Source of the DNA: Solirubrobacteraceae bacterium
GTDB taxonomy: Bacteria; Actinomycetota; Thermoleophilia; Solirubrobacterales; Solirubrobacteraceae
Assembly: GCA_030151725.1 (NCBI GenBank)
Contig: JASLDD010000109.1
Coordinates: 1 to 16,636, forward strand
DNA: 16,636 nt
Reading direction: 5' to 3'
Shown here: positions 6,653-14,345 of the stretch, piece after piece
Numbering within the stretch: the stretch's first letter is position 1
How the letters are laid out: every line of letters starts with the position of its first letter
The notes under the pieces: generated by a model
The model's database searches: none
Seen by the model: only the letters and a program-made list of their open reading frames with translations
What the model was told of the DNA's origin: nothing
Program-made: the position numbers and the translations under genes

Positions 6653-8815
6653 ATGGCACGCGACCTCACAGAGCTGATCCTCGACAGGGCTCACTTCGCG
6701 GCTGTCACGATGGACGAACAGGGACTCGTGACGTACTGGAACCCGAGCGCCGAGCGCGTGTTCGGCGTGGAGAGTTCCCAGGCGGTCGGGCGCTCGGTGG
6801 CCGAGCTGATGATTCCCGAGCGCCTGCGCGAGGCGCACCACGCCGGCTTCCAGCGCTTCCTGGCCGAGGGGGTCGGCCCGGTGCTCGACCGGCGCATAGA
6901 GCTGACCGCGCTGAGGGCCGACGGGAGCGAGTTCCCCGTCGAGCTGACGATCTCGGCGCTGCGCGATCGGGAGCGCTGGTCCTTTCATGCCTTCATCCAG
7001 GACATCACCGAACGCAAGGAGGGCGAGCTCGAACGCGAACGCCTGCTGGAGGAGCTACGCCAGACGCTCAGGGGCAGCGAGCAGCGCTTCGAGGCCGTCG
7101 TCGGCTCGCTCGGCGATCCGATCACCATTCGCGACCGCGAGCACCGCTTCATCTACGCCAACAGGGCGGCTGTGGAGTCGCTCGGCTTCGACTCCTGGGA
7201 GCAGCTGCGAGCCACCCCGCCGGCGTCGATCATGCAGGACTATGTGGTCCGCGGCGAGGACGGCGGGGAGATCTCGATGGAGGACATCCCGTCGGTGCGG
7301 ATCCTGCGCGGCGAGCAGGCCGAGCCGCTGCTGATTCAGACAGTCAACCGCCAGAGCGGCGTGCAGCGCTGGCAGCTGCTGAAGGCCGCGCCCCTGCTCG
7401 ATGAGGTGGGTGCGATCGAGGCCACAATCACGATCATCGAGGATGTGACCGAGCAGAAGCGCTCGGAGGTCCAGAGCGCGTTCCTGGCGCGTGTCAGCGG
7501 GGCGCTGGCCTCATCGCTGGACTACGAGCAGACGCTTCGCAACGTCGCCCAGATGGCTGTGCCGGACATCGTCGACTGGTGCGCCGTGGATCTGCTCGAC
7601 GAGGATGGCTCGCGTAATACGGTCGCCGTCGCGCACGTGGACCCCACTCGCCTCAGCCTGGCCGAAGAACTGCGCAACTACGTTCCCGACCAGCTCGATC
7701 CCGAGCAGGGACTCGGTCTGGTGCTGCGCACGGGCGAGGCGCTTCTGTATCCCGACATCCCCGACGAGATGCTCGCAGCGGCGGCGATCGACGAGCGCCA
7801 CCTCGAGCTGCTGCGCGCCGTGGGGTTCCGCTCGGTACTGGTCGTGCCGATGCGTCTCGGCGAGAAGGTACTGGGGGCGCTGACGCTCGTGAGCGCGGAG
7901 TCGGCGCGCGTGCTCGACAGCTTCGATCGCGAGCTGGCCGAGCAGATGGCCACGCGCGCTGCTGTGGCGATCGAGAACTCGCGGCTCTACAGCCAGCGCT
8001 CTTCGATAGCTCGCACCCTGCAGCAGAGCCTGCTCCCGGACCAGCTGCCGGAGGTGCCCGACTACGAGCTCGCGTCGATCTACTCGCCGGCGATCGAGAC
8101 GAGCATGGTGGGCGGGGACTTCTATGACATCTGGCCGCTGGGCGAGGACTGGATGGTGCTGATCGGCGATGTCACCGGAAAGGGGATCGAGGCGGCGGCG
8201 CTGACATCTTTCGTCAGGCACACCGTGCGCACCGCCTCGGAGTTCGAGCCAAGTCCCGCGAAGCTGATGGCGTTCGTGGACGAGGCTCTGAAGAAGCGCT
8301 CGGTCATCTCGGTTTGCACGGCGCTGTGCCTGCACGTGCGCGGCGAGCGGGTGCAGTTCGCGGTGGGCGGGCATCCGTTGCCGTTGCTGGTCTCGGGAGA
8401 GAACGTCGAGGAGGTGGGCGAGCATGGACCGCTACTCGGGGCCTTCACCGATGTGGCCTGGGGTGAGCACGAGCTGAATGTGCGTGAGGGCGTCACCTTG
8501 GTGCTCTACACAGACGGAATCACCGATGCCCAGGGCGATGGGGGCGAGCGGTTTGGCTTCGAGCGGCTGCGTGGGGCATTGCAGCAGCGCCGCGAGGGCG
8601 GCGCCGCTGAGCTGGTGAGCCGACTGGCCGAGGTGCTCGGCGACTTTCAGACGGGAGCGCTCAGCGACGATACGGCCGTGATCGCCCTGCGGCGCAGGGT
8701 CGCGGGGGAGAGCGCGAGCGTTCCGCAGGAAACGCGCGTGATTCCGCGAAATGGCACGATTAGCTCATCGGGAGAGGGGGAAGGCGATGATCAGACCGAC
8801 GACATTCACGATTAG
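6653..8815 (+). CDS. PAS-PAS-GAF-PP2C (SpoIIE/RsbU-type) serine phosphatase
   Basis: This 720-residue cytoplasmic protein has two PAS sensor domains (about 5-117 and 140-265, each ending in the DITERK/DVTEQKR linker), a GAF domain (about 277-440) and a C-terminal PP2C phosphatase (about 450-690). The metal-binding aspartates are present: D489 in VGGDFYDIW, D506 in GDVTGKG, D621 in LYTDGITDAQ and D672 in LSDDTAV, plus the AVGGHPLPLL loop. It should dephosphorylate the phospho-STAS protein encoded next, in response to a signal sensed by PAS or GAF. I chose ATG 6653 for its leaderless spacing to GATAAT; ATG 6644 would add three residues. Starts further upstream give no PAS-like sequence and overlap the ligase. 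The last 29 bp overlap the STAS gene. The tail after residue 690 is Ser/Asp/Glu-rich and likely disordered. Confidence 0.94.
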   Translation: MARDLTELILDRAHFAAVTMDEQGLVTYWNPSAERVFGVESSQAVGRSVAELMIPERLREAHHAGFQRFLAEGVGPVLDRRIELTALRADGSEFPVELTISALRDRERWSFHAFIQDITERKEGELERERLLEELRQTLRGSEQRFEAVVGSLGDPITIRDREHRFIYANRAAVESLGFDSWEQLRATPPASIMQDYVVRGEDGGEISMEDIPSVRILRGEQAEPLLIQTVNRQSGVQRWQLLKAAPLLDEVGAIEATITIIEDVTEQKRSEVQSAFLARVSGALASSLDYEQTLRNVAQMAVPDIVDWCAVDLLDEDGSRNTVAVAHVDPTRLSLAEELRNYVPDQLDPEQGLGLVLRTGEALLYPDIPDEMLAAAAIDERHLELLRAVGFRSVLVVPMRLGEKVLGALTLVSAESARVLDSFDRELAEQMATRAAVAIENSRLYSQRSSIARTLQQSLLPDQLPEVPDYELASIYSPAIETSMVGGDFYDIWPLGEDWMVLIGDVTGKGIEAAALTSFVRHTVRTASEFEPSPAKLMAFVDEALKKRSVISVCTALCLHVRGERVQFAVGGHPLPLLVSGENVEEVGEHGPLLGAFTDVAWGEHELNVREGVTLVLYTDGITDAQGDGGERFGFERLRGALQQRREGGAAELVSRLAEVLGDFQTGALSDDTAVIALRRRVAGESASVPQETRVIPRNGTISSSGEGEGDDQTDDIHD

Positions 8816-9122
8816 GGACCTGACGGATGGGGCAGATCTGAAGTTGGCGGTCGAGGGCGAGCTCGATCTGGGCACCATCCCGGTGCTCTCAAGAGGTGTG
8901 GATGATCTGTTGGGAGCAAGCCCCACCAATCTGACCCTGGATCTGAGCGCTGTGACATTCATGGACTCCTCGGGATTGCGTCTGTTGATAGAGCTGGGGG
9001 AGAGGGCCAAGCGCGATGGCTGGCAGCTGAAGCTCGTGGCCTCCAAGCACGAGTCGGCCAACGCCGTGTTGCGCATGACGGGGGCCGATACAGCGCTTCC
9101 GTTCGAGGATCCGCCCGGATGA
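8787..9122 (+). CDS. STAS-domain anti-sigma factor antagonist (SpoIIAA/RsbV type)
   Basis: The 111-residue protein is one STAS domain. The phospho-acceptor motif DSSG is at residues 60-63 within VTFMDSSGLRLLIEL, preceded by the LTLDLS strand. The unphosphorylated form should bind the partner ATPase and release its target. The start is ATG 8787 with GGGGGAAGG just upstream. An earlier GTG at 8751 would give an unrelated, poorly conserved extension inside the phosphatase gene. The gene starts 29 bp before the phosphatase stop and its TGA overlaps the ATG of the ATPase gene, so the three proteins are probably made in balanced amounts. Confidence 0.93.
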   Translation: MIRPTTFTIRDLTDGADLKLAVEGELDLGTIPVLSRGVDDLLGASPTNLTLDLSAVTFMDSSGLRLLIELGERAKRDGWQLKLVASKHESANAVLRMTGADTALPFEDPPG

Positions 9123-9547
9123 GCGGATCTGGAGAACGGGGACGCTCCGAGGATCCCCATACGCTGCGCATGACGCTCGAGCGCGATCCCCAAGCTCCCT
9201 CGCTTGCGCGAGCCGCTGTGACGGGCTTCACGAAGGAGCGCAAGCTGAGCAAGGAGCGCCTTTCGACGCTGGCCCTGCTGGTCTCAGAGCTCGTCTCAAA
9301 TGCGGTCGTGCACTCCGATGCACCCCCCACGAGCGACATTCACCTTTGCGCGCGGCTGCTGGACTCGGATGCGGTCCGCGTCGAGGTCACCGACCACGGC
9401 AGCGGTTTTGACGCGGTTCCACGCGATCCAGCGCGCGTCGAGGGCGGCTACGGCCTCTACCTGGTGGAGAGCCAGGCCACGAAGTGGGGCATAGACCGGC
9501 GCTGCGGGACCTGCGTGTGGTTCGAGATCGCCGACACGGGCGACTGA
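9119..9547 (+). CDS. Anti-sigma-factor serine kinase, HATPase_c_2 (RsbW/SpoIIAB-like)
   Basis: The 142-residue protein has the GHKL ATP-binding boxes: N-box ELVSNAVVHS (E57, N61), G1 box VTDHGSGF (D92) and G2 box GGYGLYLV (109-116). RsbW-type proteins phosphorylate their STAS partner and bind a sigma factor or other target when the partner is phosphorylated. Here the upstream STAS gene overlaps by ATGA, so it is the evident partner. No sigma-factor gene lies in the window, so the target is elsewhere or the output is not a sigma factor. The acidic/Arg-rich first 15 residues are variable in this family. It ends 20 bp before the convergent HAD gene. Confidence 0.92.
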   Translation: MSGSGERGRSEDPHTLRMTLERDPQAPSLARAAVTGFTKERKLSKERLSTLALLVSELVSNAVVHSDAPPTSDIHLCARLLDSDAVRVEVTDHGSGFDAVPRDPARVEGGYGLYLVESQATKWGIDRRCGTCVWFEIADTGD

Positions 9548-9567
9548 CGGATCCACCGCTCGGTTTT

Positions 9568-10347
9568 TCAATCGCCCAGCAGCGCGGGCACATCGGCGAT
9601 CGAATCCAGGATCTCCGTAGGTTCGACGCCTGAGGTCTCCAGCAGCTCCTCGCGAAACTTTCCCGAGCGGACGAGGATCCCTCGCAGTCCGGCATCGATC
9701 GCGCCACCCACGTCGGCCTCGACGTCGTCGCCGACCATCACCCCATCCTCGGGGGCGGCGCCCAGGTCGGCGAGCGCCGCGGAGAAGAACGCGGCAGCGG
9801 GCTTTCCGACGACCACCGCCTCGCTGTTGCTCGCGTACTCGAGCGCCGCCGAGTAGGCGCCCACGTCCAGCACCAGGCCGTCCTTGCGACGCCAGAAGCG
9901 ATTGTGCTGGAGGGCCACCAGCTCGGCTCCGTCCATCAGCATGCGAAAAGCCTCGTTGAGCACTTCCGCGGTGAACCCGTCGCCGAGGTCGCCGAGCACG
10001 ATCGCCTCGACCGCCTCACCGGTCGAGGCAGGCCGCAGCTCCGCGAGGTCCTCCAGGAGCGCGTCTGCCACCAACAGCCGCACCCTCTCGTGACCCTGCT
10101 CGTGGCAGTGACGCACGGCGAGCGCGGCCGGTGTCAGGACCTCCTCGGCGGGCACATCGAAGCCGAGCTCGTCGAGGTGCGCGACGATCTCGCGGCGAGA
10201 GCGGGAGGTCGTGTTGGTCACCAGGCGGATGCCGGCGGAGAGCTCGCGCAGCTCCTTGACCGCCGCCACAGCGCCGGATATCGGCTCATCGCCGATGTAC
10301 AGGACGCCGTCGATGTCGAGCAGCACGGCGGTCTCTTTGCCTGACAT
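9568..10347 (-). CDS. HAD-IIA family phosphatase (LHPP/NagD-like)
   Basis: The protein is 259 residues, the normal size for HAD class IIA. Motif I is DIDGVLY with nucleophile D11 and acid/base D13; motif II is VTNTT (T44 or T46); motif III is K182 in VVGKPA; motif IV is GDDVEAD with D207 and D208. The C2 cap lies between motifs II and III, about residues 70-175. The pattern resembles phospholysine/phosphohistidine/pyrophosphate phosphatase (LHPP) and NagD-like enzymes, which dephosphorylate small phospho-compounds in the cytoplasm. Exact substrate unknown. The ATG at 10345-10347 has no clear ribosome site, but TACAGT (10359-10354, minus strand) ends six bases before it, so a leaderless transcript is possible. 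Divergent from the glycosyltransferase gene. Confidence 0.92.
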   Translation of the reverse strand: MSGKETAVLLDIDGVLYIGDEPISGAVAAVKELRELSAGIRLVTNTTSRSRREIVAHLDELGFDVPAEEVLTPAALAVRHCHEQGHERVRLLVADALLEDLAELRPASTGEAVEAIVLGDLGDGFTAEVLNEAFRMLMDGAELVALQHNRFWRRKDGLVLDVGAYSAALEYASNSEAVVVGKPAAAFFSAALADLGAAPEDGVMVGDDVEADVGGAIDAGLRGILVRSGKFREELLETSGVEPTEILDSIADVPALLGD

Positions 10348-10431
10348 CTGCCAACTGTAGTGAGAGCCCTCACATGAACCTCCCAGCGTGGCGGCACGGC
10401 GCTCCCAGGGTGAGCGGCCAAGGTCTCTGCC
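10348..10431. promoter_or_regulatory. Divergent intergenic region, HAD phosphatase / glycosyltransferase
   Basis: This 84-bp gap contains an inverted repeat GTGAG-AGCC-CTCAC (10360-10373) next to the TACAGT -10 candidate of the HAD gene, and AAGG eight bases before the glycosyltransferase ATG. The repeat is short and could be an operator or chance. No convincing -35 hexamer was found for either direction. Confidence 0.3.
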
Positions 10432-12474
10432 ATGAACTCAACTCTCGCCCCACCTCACTCCCGGCCGTTTGCCCGTCCTCACTCGCAGCGGACCCTCTCA
10501 GCAGAACGCGCCGATCCCGCCTGGGCGCGCCCGGCGCTGATCGCCCTGCTGCTGTGCACCGCGCTCGCCTACATGGTCGATCTCAGCGCATCGGGCTACG
10601 CCAACAGCTTCTACGCCGCCGCCGTCCAAGCGGGGACCAAGAGCTGGAAGGCATTCTTCTTCGGCTCGATCGACTCCTCGAACTTCATCACCGTGGACAA
10701 GCCCCCGGCGTCGTTGTGGGTGATGGCCCTGTCGGGGCGTATCTTCGGTTTCGGCAGCTGGAGCATGCTCGTGCCGCAGGCACTCGAGGGCGTGGCGGCG
10801 GTGGCGCTGTTGCATGCGGCGGTCAAGCGCTGGTTCGGGGCGGGCGCTGGATTGGCGGCCGGGGCGCTGTTTGCGCTCACGCCGGTGGCGGCGCTGATGT
10901 TCCGCTTCAACAACCCCGACGCGCTACTAGTCTGCCTGCTCGTGGCGGGGGCCTACTGCCTGGTGCGTGCGGTAGAGGGCGGCGCGACACGCTGGGTGCT
11001 GGCGGCGGGAACCATGATCGGCTTTGCCTTCCTGGCCAAGATGATGCAGGCGTTCCTGGTGCTCCCGGCGTTTGGTCTCGTCTATCTGATCGCTGCGCCC
11101 ACGCCACTGCGTCGGCGCCTGCTGCAGACCCTGGCGGGTGCAGGTGCGATCGTGGTGAGCGCCGGCTGGTGGGTGGCGATCGTGGCTCTGTGGCCGAGCG
11201 GATCGCGTCCGATGATCGATGGCTCCTCGGACAACAGCATCCTCAACCTCATCACCGGCTACAACGGGCTGGGGCGGATCTTCGGCGCGAGCGGACCCGG
11301 TGGGGGAGGGGGCGGCGGCAACTTCAGCGGCCCCACGGGCGTGCTGCGCCTCTTCGACAGCGCCATGGGCGCGCAGGCATCGTGGCTGTTGCCCGCGGCC
11401 CTGCTTGCGCTGGCGGTTGGCATGTGGGCGCGCAGGGGAGCGCCGCGCACGGACCGCACGCGCGCCGCGCTGATGCTGTGGGGAGGCTGGCTGCTCGTCA
11501 GCGGGCTCGTCTTCAGCCTCGGAAGCGGGGTTATCCACACCTACTACACGGTCGCGCTCGCACCTGCGATCGCCGCGCCGGTCGCAATCGGGGGCTCCAT
11601 GCTGAGGAAGGCACGACGCACGCGCAGCGCCATGGCGGTGGCGGGCATAGCTGTGGTCTTGACCGCATCGTGGTCCTGGGTTCTGCTCGACCGCACGCCC
11701 CACTGGGAAGCGTGGCTGCTCGTGTTGGTCCCCGTAAGCACGGGGCTCGCGCTCGCCGGCCTGCTGATGGCGCCCTCGATGCGTCGGTTCGGACGGATCG
11801 CTGCGGGAGCGACCGCCGTGTGTGCGCTTGCGGCCTGCCTGGCCGGTCCCGTGGCCTATTCCGCGCAGACGATCTCGACCGTGCACACAGGATCGATCTC
11901 CTCGGCCGGTCCGGGCACGAGCGGGGGCATGGGCGGCGGCGCGCCGGGCATGGGCATGGGCGGTGGCACGCAGACGGTCAGCAGCGCGCTGAGGAAGGCG
12001 CTGGAGGCGAACGCCGGTAGCTATCGCTGGGTTGCCGCCGTCTCGGGCTCACAGAGCGCGGCTTCTCTGGAGCTGGCCACAGGTGGCGAGCCGGTGATGG
12101 CAATCGGTGGCTTCAGCAACGAGGGAGGGAACCTCACCCTGGCTCAGTTCAAGCAGTACGTGGCTAAAGGCGAGATCCACTACTACCTCGCGACCAGCAC
12201 CGGGGCAGGCGGAGGTGGCACCCACACTCAGGCCGGTGGACGCGTTGCCGGGGCAGCACAGCCCGGCAGCGCGGCCCAAGGCCTGCCCGGCGGCGCACCT
12301 CCAGCCGGCGCCACGGGGTCGGGCGGCTTCACGCCCGGCGCACGTCCCTCTGGGACGAGGCCCGGCGGAGCCACGGGCAGCTCAAGTGCCATCACGACAT
12401 GGGTCAAGGCCCATTTCAAGGCGGTCACGGTGGGCGGGCAGACGCTCTATGACCTGACGCAGGCCAAATCTTGA
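10432..12474 (+). CDS. Membrane glycosyltransferase, GT39/YkcB-like, with Gly/Met-rich inserts
   Basis: The 680-residue polytopic protein has a short Pro/Arg-rich cytoplasmic start and a first span at about 34-52. It then has the family segment SGYANSFYAAAV, VDKPPASLWVMALSGRIFG and FRFNNPDALL, as in the YkcB-like branch of GT39 (dolichyl/polyprenyl-phosphate sugar-dependent transferases). About ten further spans follow. It probably transfers a sugar from a lipid carrier to a surface acceptor outside the membrane. A loop near residues 285-300 is almost pure glycine, and residues 495-513 are Gly/Met repeats (GMGGG, GMGMGGG). A soluble conserved domain (about 516-591, SYRWVAAVSGSQSAASLEL) follows, then about 60 residues rich in Gly/Pro/Ala and a final short segment TTWVKAHF. 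The start ATG 10432 has AAGG at -8. Single-gene unit. The acceptor and sugar are unknown. Confidence 0.88.
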   Translation: MNSTLAPPHSRPFARPHSQRTLSAERADPAWARPALIALLLCTALAYMVDLSASGYANSFYAAAVQAGTKSWKAFFFGSIDSSNFITVDKPPASLWVMALSGRIFGFGSWSMLVPQALEGVAAVALLHAAVKRWFGAGAGLAAGALFALTPVAALMFRFNNPDALLVCLLVAGAYCLVRAVEGGATRWVLAAGTMIGFAFLAKMMQAFLVLPAFGLVYLIAAPTPLRRRLLQTLAGAGAIVVSAGWWVAIVALWPSGSRPMIDGSSDNSILNLITGYNGLGRIFGASGPGGGGGGGNFSGPTGVLRLFDSAMGAQASWLLPAALLALAVGMWARRGAPRTDRTRAALMLWGGWLLVSGLVFSLGSGVIHTYYTVALAPAIAAPVAIGGSMLRKARRTRSAMAVAGIAVVLTASWSWVLLDRTPHWEAWLLVLVPVSTGLALAGLLMAPSMRRFGRIAAGATAVCALAACLAGPVAYSAQTISTVHTGSISSAGPGTSGGMGGGAPGMGMGGGTQTVSSALRKALEANAGSYRWVAAVSGSQSAASLELATGGEPVMAIGGFSNEGGNLTLAQFKQYVAKGEIHYYLATSTGAGGGGTHTQAGGRVAGAAQPGSAAQGLPGGAPPAGATGSGGFTPGARPSGTRPGGATGSSSAITTWVKAHFKAVTVGGQTLYDLTQAKS

Positions 12475-12481
12475 GCGCGTT

Positions 12482-12600
12482 CTGATCTGGTGGTGCGGAG
12501 GGCCAAGCTGGCCGCGGACGCAGGGCGCAGTCCTTGCTGGTGGCAAGGACAAGCCCGAGGACAAAGGCCGGCGCAGTGCCATACGCACCACCAGACTCAG
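12482..12600 (+). other. Long-range stem enclosing several hairpins: candidate structured RNA
   Basis: Just after the glycosyltransferase stop, CTGATCTGGTGGTGCG (12482-12497) pairs with CGCACCACCAGA-C-TCAG (12584-12600): 16 base pairs with one bulged C. Inside are an 8-bp perfect hairpin GTCCTTGC/GCAAGGAC (12530-12537 and 12543-12550, loop TGGTG), a GGCC/GGCC hairpin (12501-12513), and two copies of GGCGCAGT (12524-12531 and 12570-12577). There is no T-run. Strand is assumed from the flanking genes, because the pairing is nearly symmetric. It could be a 3' UTR stabiliser or terminator, the leader of the small membrane-protein gene 85 bp downstream, or a free RNA. I do not recognise a known riboswitch class. 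Confidence 0.5.
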
Positions 12601-12684
12601 GTTTCTCTCAGGTTGAGCACAGGATCAAGCCAGCGTCGAGGACGACACTGAGTACAGATCGAAAACAAGCCAAAGGAAGAAGCC

Positions 12685-12891
12685 ATGATCCTCTCACTCG
12701 CCATCATCATCAATGTGACCGCAGCCCTGGCCCTGATCGGCGGCCTGACATACGCAATGTCTCGCGCCTCGCGCCTCACACCCCACTTCGCGGAGATCAA
12801 GACGGCAGCGCCGGCCGAGAGGCAGCACGCGCAGGCCCGCCGCTCGCGTCCCTACCCGGTCAGCGCAGCCGCCATCTCGTCAAACGCCTGA
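12685..12891 (+). CDS. Small single-span membrane protein, unknown function
   Basis: The 68-residue protein starts at ATG 12685 with GGAAG six bases upstream (AAAGGAAGAAGCC), a good ribosome binding site. Residues 2-24 (LSLAIIINVTAALALIGGLT) form one hydrophobic span, followed by the positively charged YAMSRASRLTPH and a hydrophilic, Arg/Ala-rich tail of about 35 residues. This arrangement predicts the N-terminus outside or in the membrane and the tail in the cytoplasm. I do not recognise the family, though short proteins of this shape are common in actinobacteria. The last 40 bases overlap the end of the aminotransferase gene on the opposite strand. Codon use follows the GC-rich pattern of the neighbours in the first 40 codons, and the coding call rests on that plus the ribosome site and hydrophobic span. 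Confidence 0.65.
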   Translation: MILSLAIIINVTAALALIGGLTYAMSRASRLTPHFAEIKTAAPAERQHAQARRSRPYPVSAAAISSNA

Positions 12892-14237
12892 ACGTAGGCG
12901 TCGACGGCCTCGTCGGTGTGGGTCACCGACAGCGTCCACTCCTCCTCACGCCCGGGCGTCATGTAGATGCCGCGGTTCATGTTCCACAGCCAGGCCAGTT
13001 CCGTCACGCCCACATCCTGGCTGGCCTTGAACGTTTCGTAGTCGACGATCGGCGTGGGGGAGAAGGTGACGCAGCCCTTGGAGCCGATCCCGACGGCATA
13101 GCCGGGCAGCTGATGGCGCTCGATCACCCCTTCACAGCCGGCGAGGATGCGCTCGTTGAGGGCGTCCAGGTGCCGGTAGGCATCGGGTGTGAGCACCTCC
13201 TCGAGGCTTGCTCGCGAGGCGACCATCGAGAGGGGATTGCCGTTGTAGGTGCCTACCTGGTAGACGCTGCCGTCTTCGACCACGCTCATAACCTGCTCGC
13301 TTGCGCCGATCGCGCCTGAGGGCAGGCCGCCGCCGAGGGTCTTTGCGAGGGTGACCATGTCGGGCTGCACGCCAAAGCGCTCTATGGCGCCGCCGGCGGC
13401 TACCGCCAGACCGGTCTTGACCTCGTCGAAGATCAACACGATGCCGTGCCGGGAGGTGATGTCGCGAACCTGCTCGAGGTAGCCGGGCTGGGGCAGCACC
13501 ACGCCGAGGTTCATCATGGCGGCCTCCATGATCACGCAAGCCGGGAGGCGGTCTTCGGCCGCCAGGCGCTCGATCCGCCGCTCCATGGCGCCGGCGTCGT
13601 TGAACGGAACCGCAATCGTCAAATCGCTCACGGCCGTGGGGATGCCGGCACCATATGGCAGCGATGCGAGGTTCTCGCGGTCGCCGATCTCGTCGTAGGG
13701 GACACCGATCGAAACCATCACGGCGTCGTGATGGCCGTGATATGAGCCAAAGATCTTCATGATGGTCTCGCGTCCGGTCAGCCCGCGCGCGATCCGAATC
13801 GCGTCCATCGTCGCCTCGGAGCCAGAGTTGACAAAACGCCACCGCGGCAGTGCAAAGCGCTGCGCGAGATCCTCGGCGACCTGCACGGTGTCCTCGGTCA
13901 CGGCGGCGAAGTGGGTCCCGAGCGCGGCCCGCTCGTGTATCGCCTTCACGATCGCAGGATGGGCGTGTCCCTGAACCATCGAGCCGAATCCATTGTGGAA
14001 GTCCCAATAGCGGTTGCCATCCACGTCGGTAACGGTTGGACCCTCCCCCGAGACGAGATAGATCGGCCACGGATCGCGCAGCTGGTAGGACGACGCGACA
14101 CCTCCACTCAGTGACCCACGAGCGCGCTCGTACATCGCGGCAGAGCCCGCGGTGCGCTCATTCAAGATCGTCAGCTCACGCTGCGTGAGCTCCTGTACAC
14201 GCTCGCGGTCTATCTGTACTGGGGTGGTGACCGTCAT
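12852..14237 (-). CDS. Class III PLP aminotransferase, glutamate-1-semialdehyde-aminomutase-like
   Basis: This 461-residue fold-type I PLP enzyme has VNSGSEATMDAIRIAR (phosphate-binding GSEAT), SYHGHHDAV, D271 in IFDEVKTG (binds the pyridine nitrogen) and the Schiff-base lysine K299 in TLAKTLGGGLPSGAIG. The general layout follows glutamate-1-semialdehyde 2,1-aminomutase (HemL) and its relatives that transaminate beta- or omega-amino acids. No other heme gene is nearby, and the sequence around the active site is not strict HemL, so an amino-acid or amine transaminase is as likely. The start ATG 14235-14237 is preceded by GGAAGGAGAT, a near-perfect ribosome site. It is a single-gene unit, converging on the small membrane-protein gene (40-bp overlap) and divergent from the lipase gene. 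A role beside the amine cluster is possible but not shown. Confidence 0.9.
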   Translation of the reverse strand: MTVTTPVQIDRERVQELTQRELTILNERTAGSAAMYERARGSLSGGVASSYQLRDPWPIYLVSGEGPTVTDVDGNRYWDFHNGFGSMVQGHAHPAIVKAIHERAALGTHFAAVTEDTVQVAEDLAQRFALPRWRFVNSGSEATMDAIRIARGLTGRETIMKIFGSYHGHHDAVMVSIGVPYDEIGDRENLASLPYGAGIPTAVSDLTIAVPFNDAGAMERRIERLAAEDRLPACVIMEAAMMNLGVVLPQPGYLEQVRDITSRHGIVLIFDEVKTGLAVAAGGAIERFGVQPDMVTLAKTLGGGLPSGAIGASEQVMSVVEDGSVYQVGTYNGNPLSMVASRASLEEVLTPDAYRHLDALNERILAGCEGVIERHQLPGYAVGIGSKGCVTFSPTPIVDYETFKASQDVGVTELAWLWNMNRGIYMTPGREEEWTLSVTHTDEAVDAYVQAFDEMAAALTG

Positions 14238-14345
14238 GGGGATCTCCTTCCGCGGCGGCTGATCTGGAAGGGTGCCGTCCGCCTGTAGGGCAGCTTAGAC
14301 GTCCCGGAGTGTCCAACGTCGGCTCAGGCTGGAGACACTGGGGCA

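Noticed and set aside
6601..6669. Upstream extension of the ligase to ATG 6669
   Set aside because: It would overlap the divergent phosphatase start, and the added residues do not look like the usual N-terminus of the family.
9548..9567. Possible terminator between the ATPase and HAD genes
   Set aside because: Only a 3-bp inverted repeat near a short T-run; too weak to call.
11272..11330. Run of GGN codons in the glycosyltransferase as a possible repeat or frameshift site
   Set aside because: The frame is kept on both sides with family-like sequence, so it is a coding polyglycine loop rather than an error or separate repeat.
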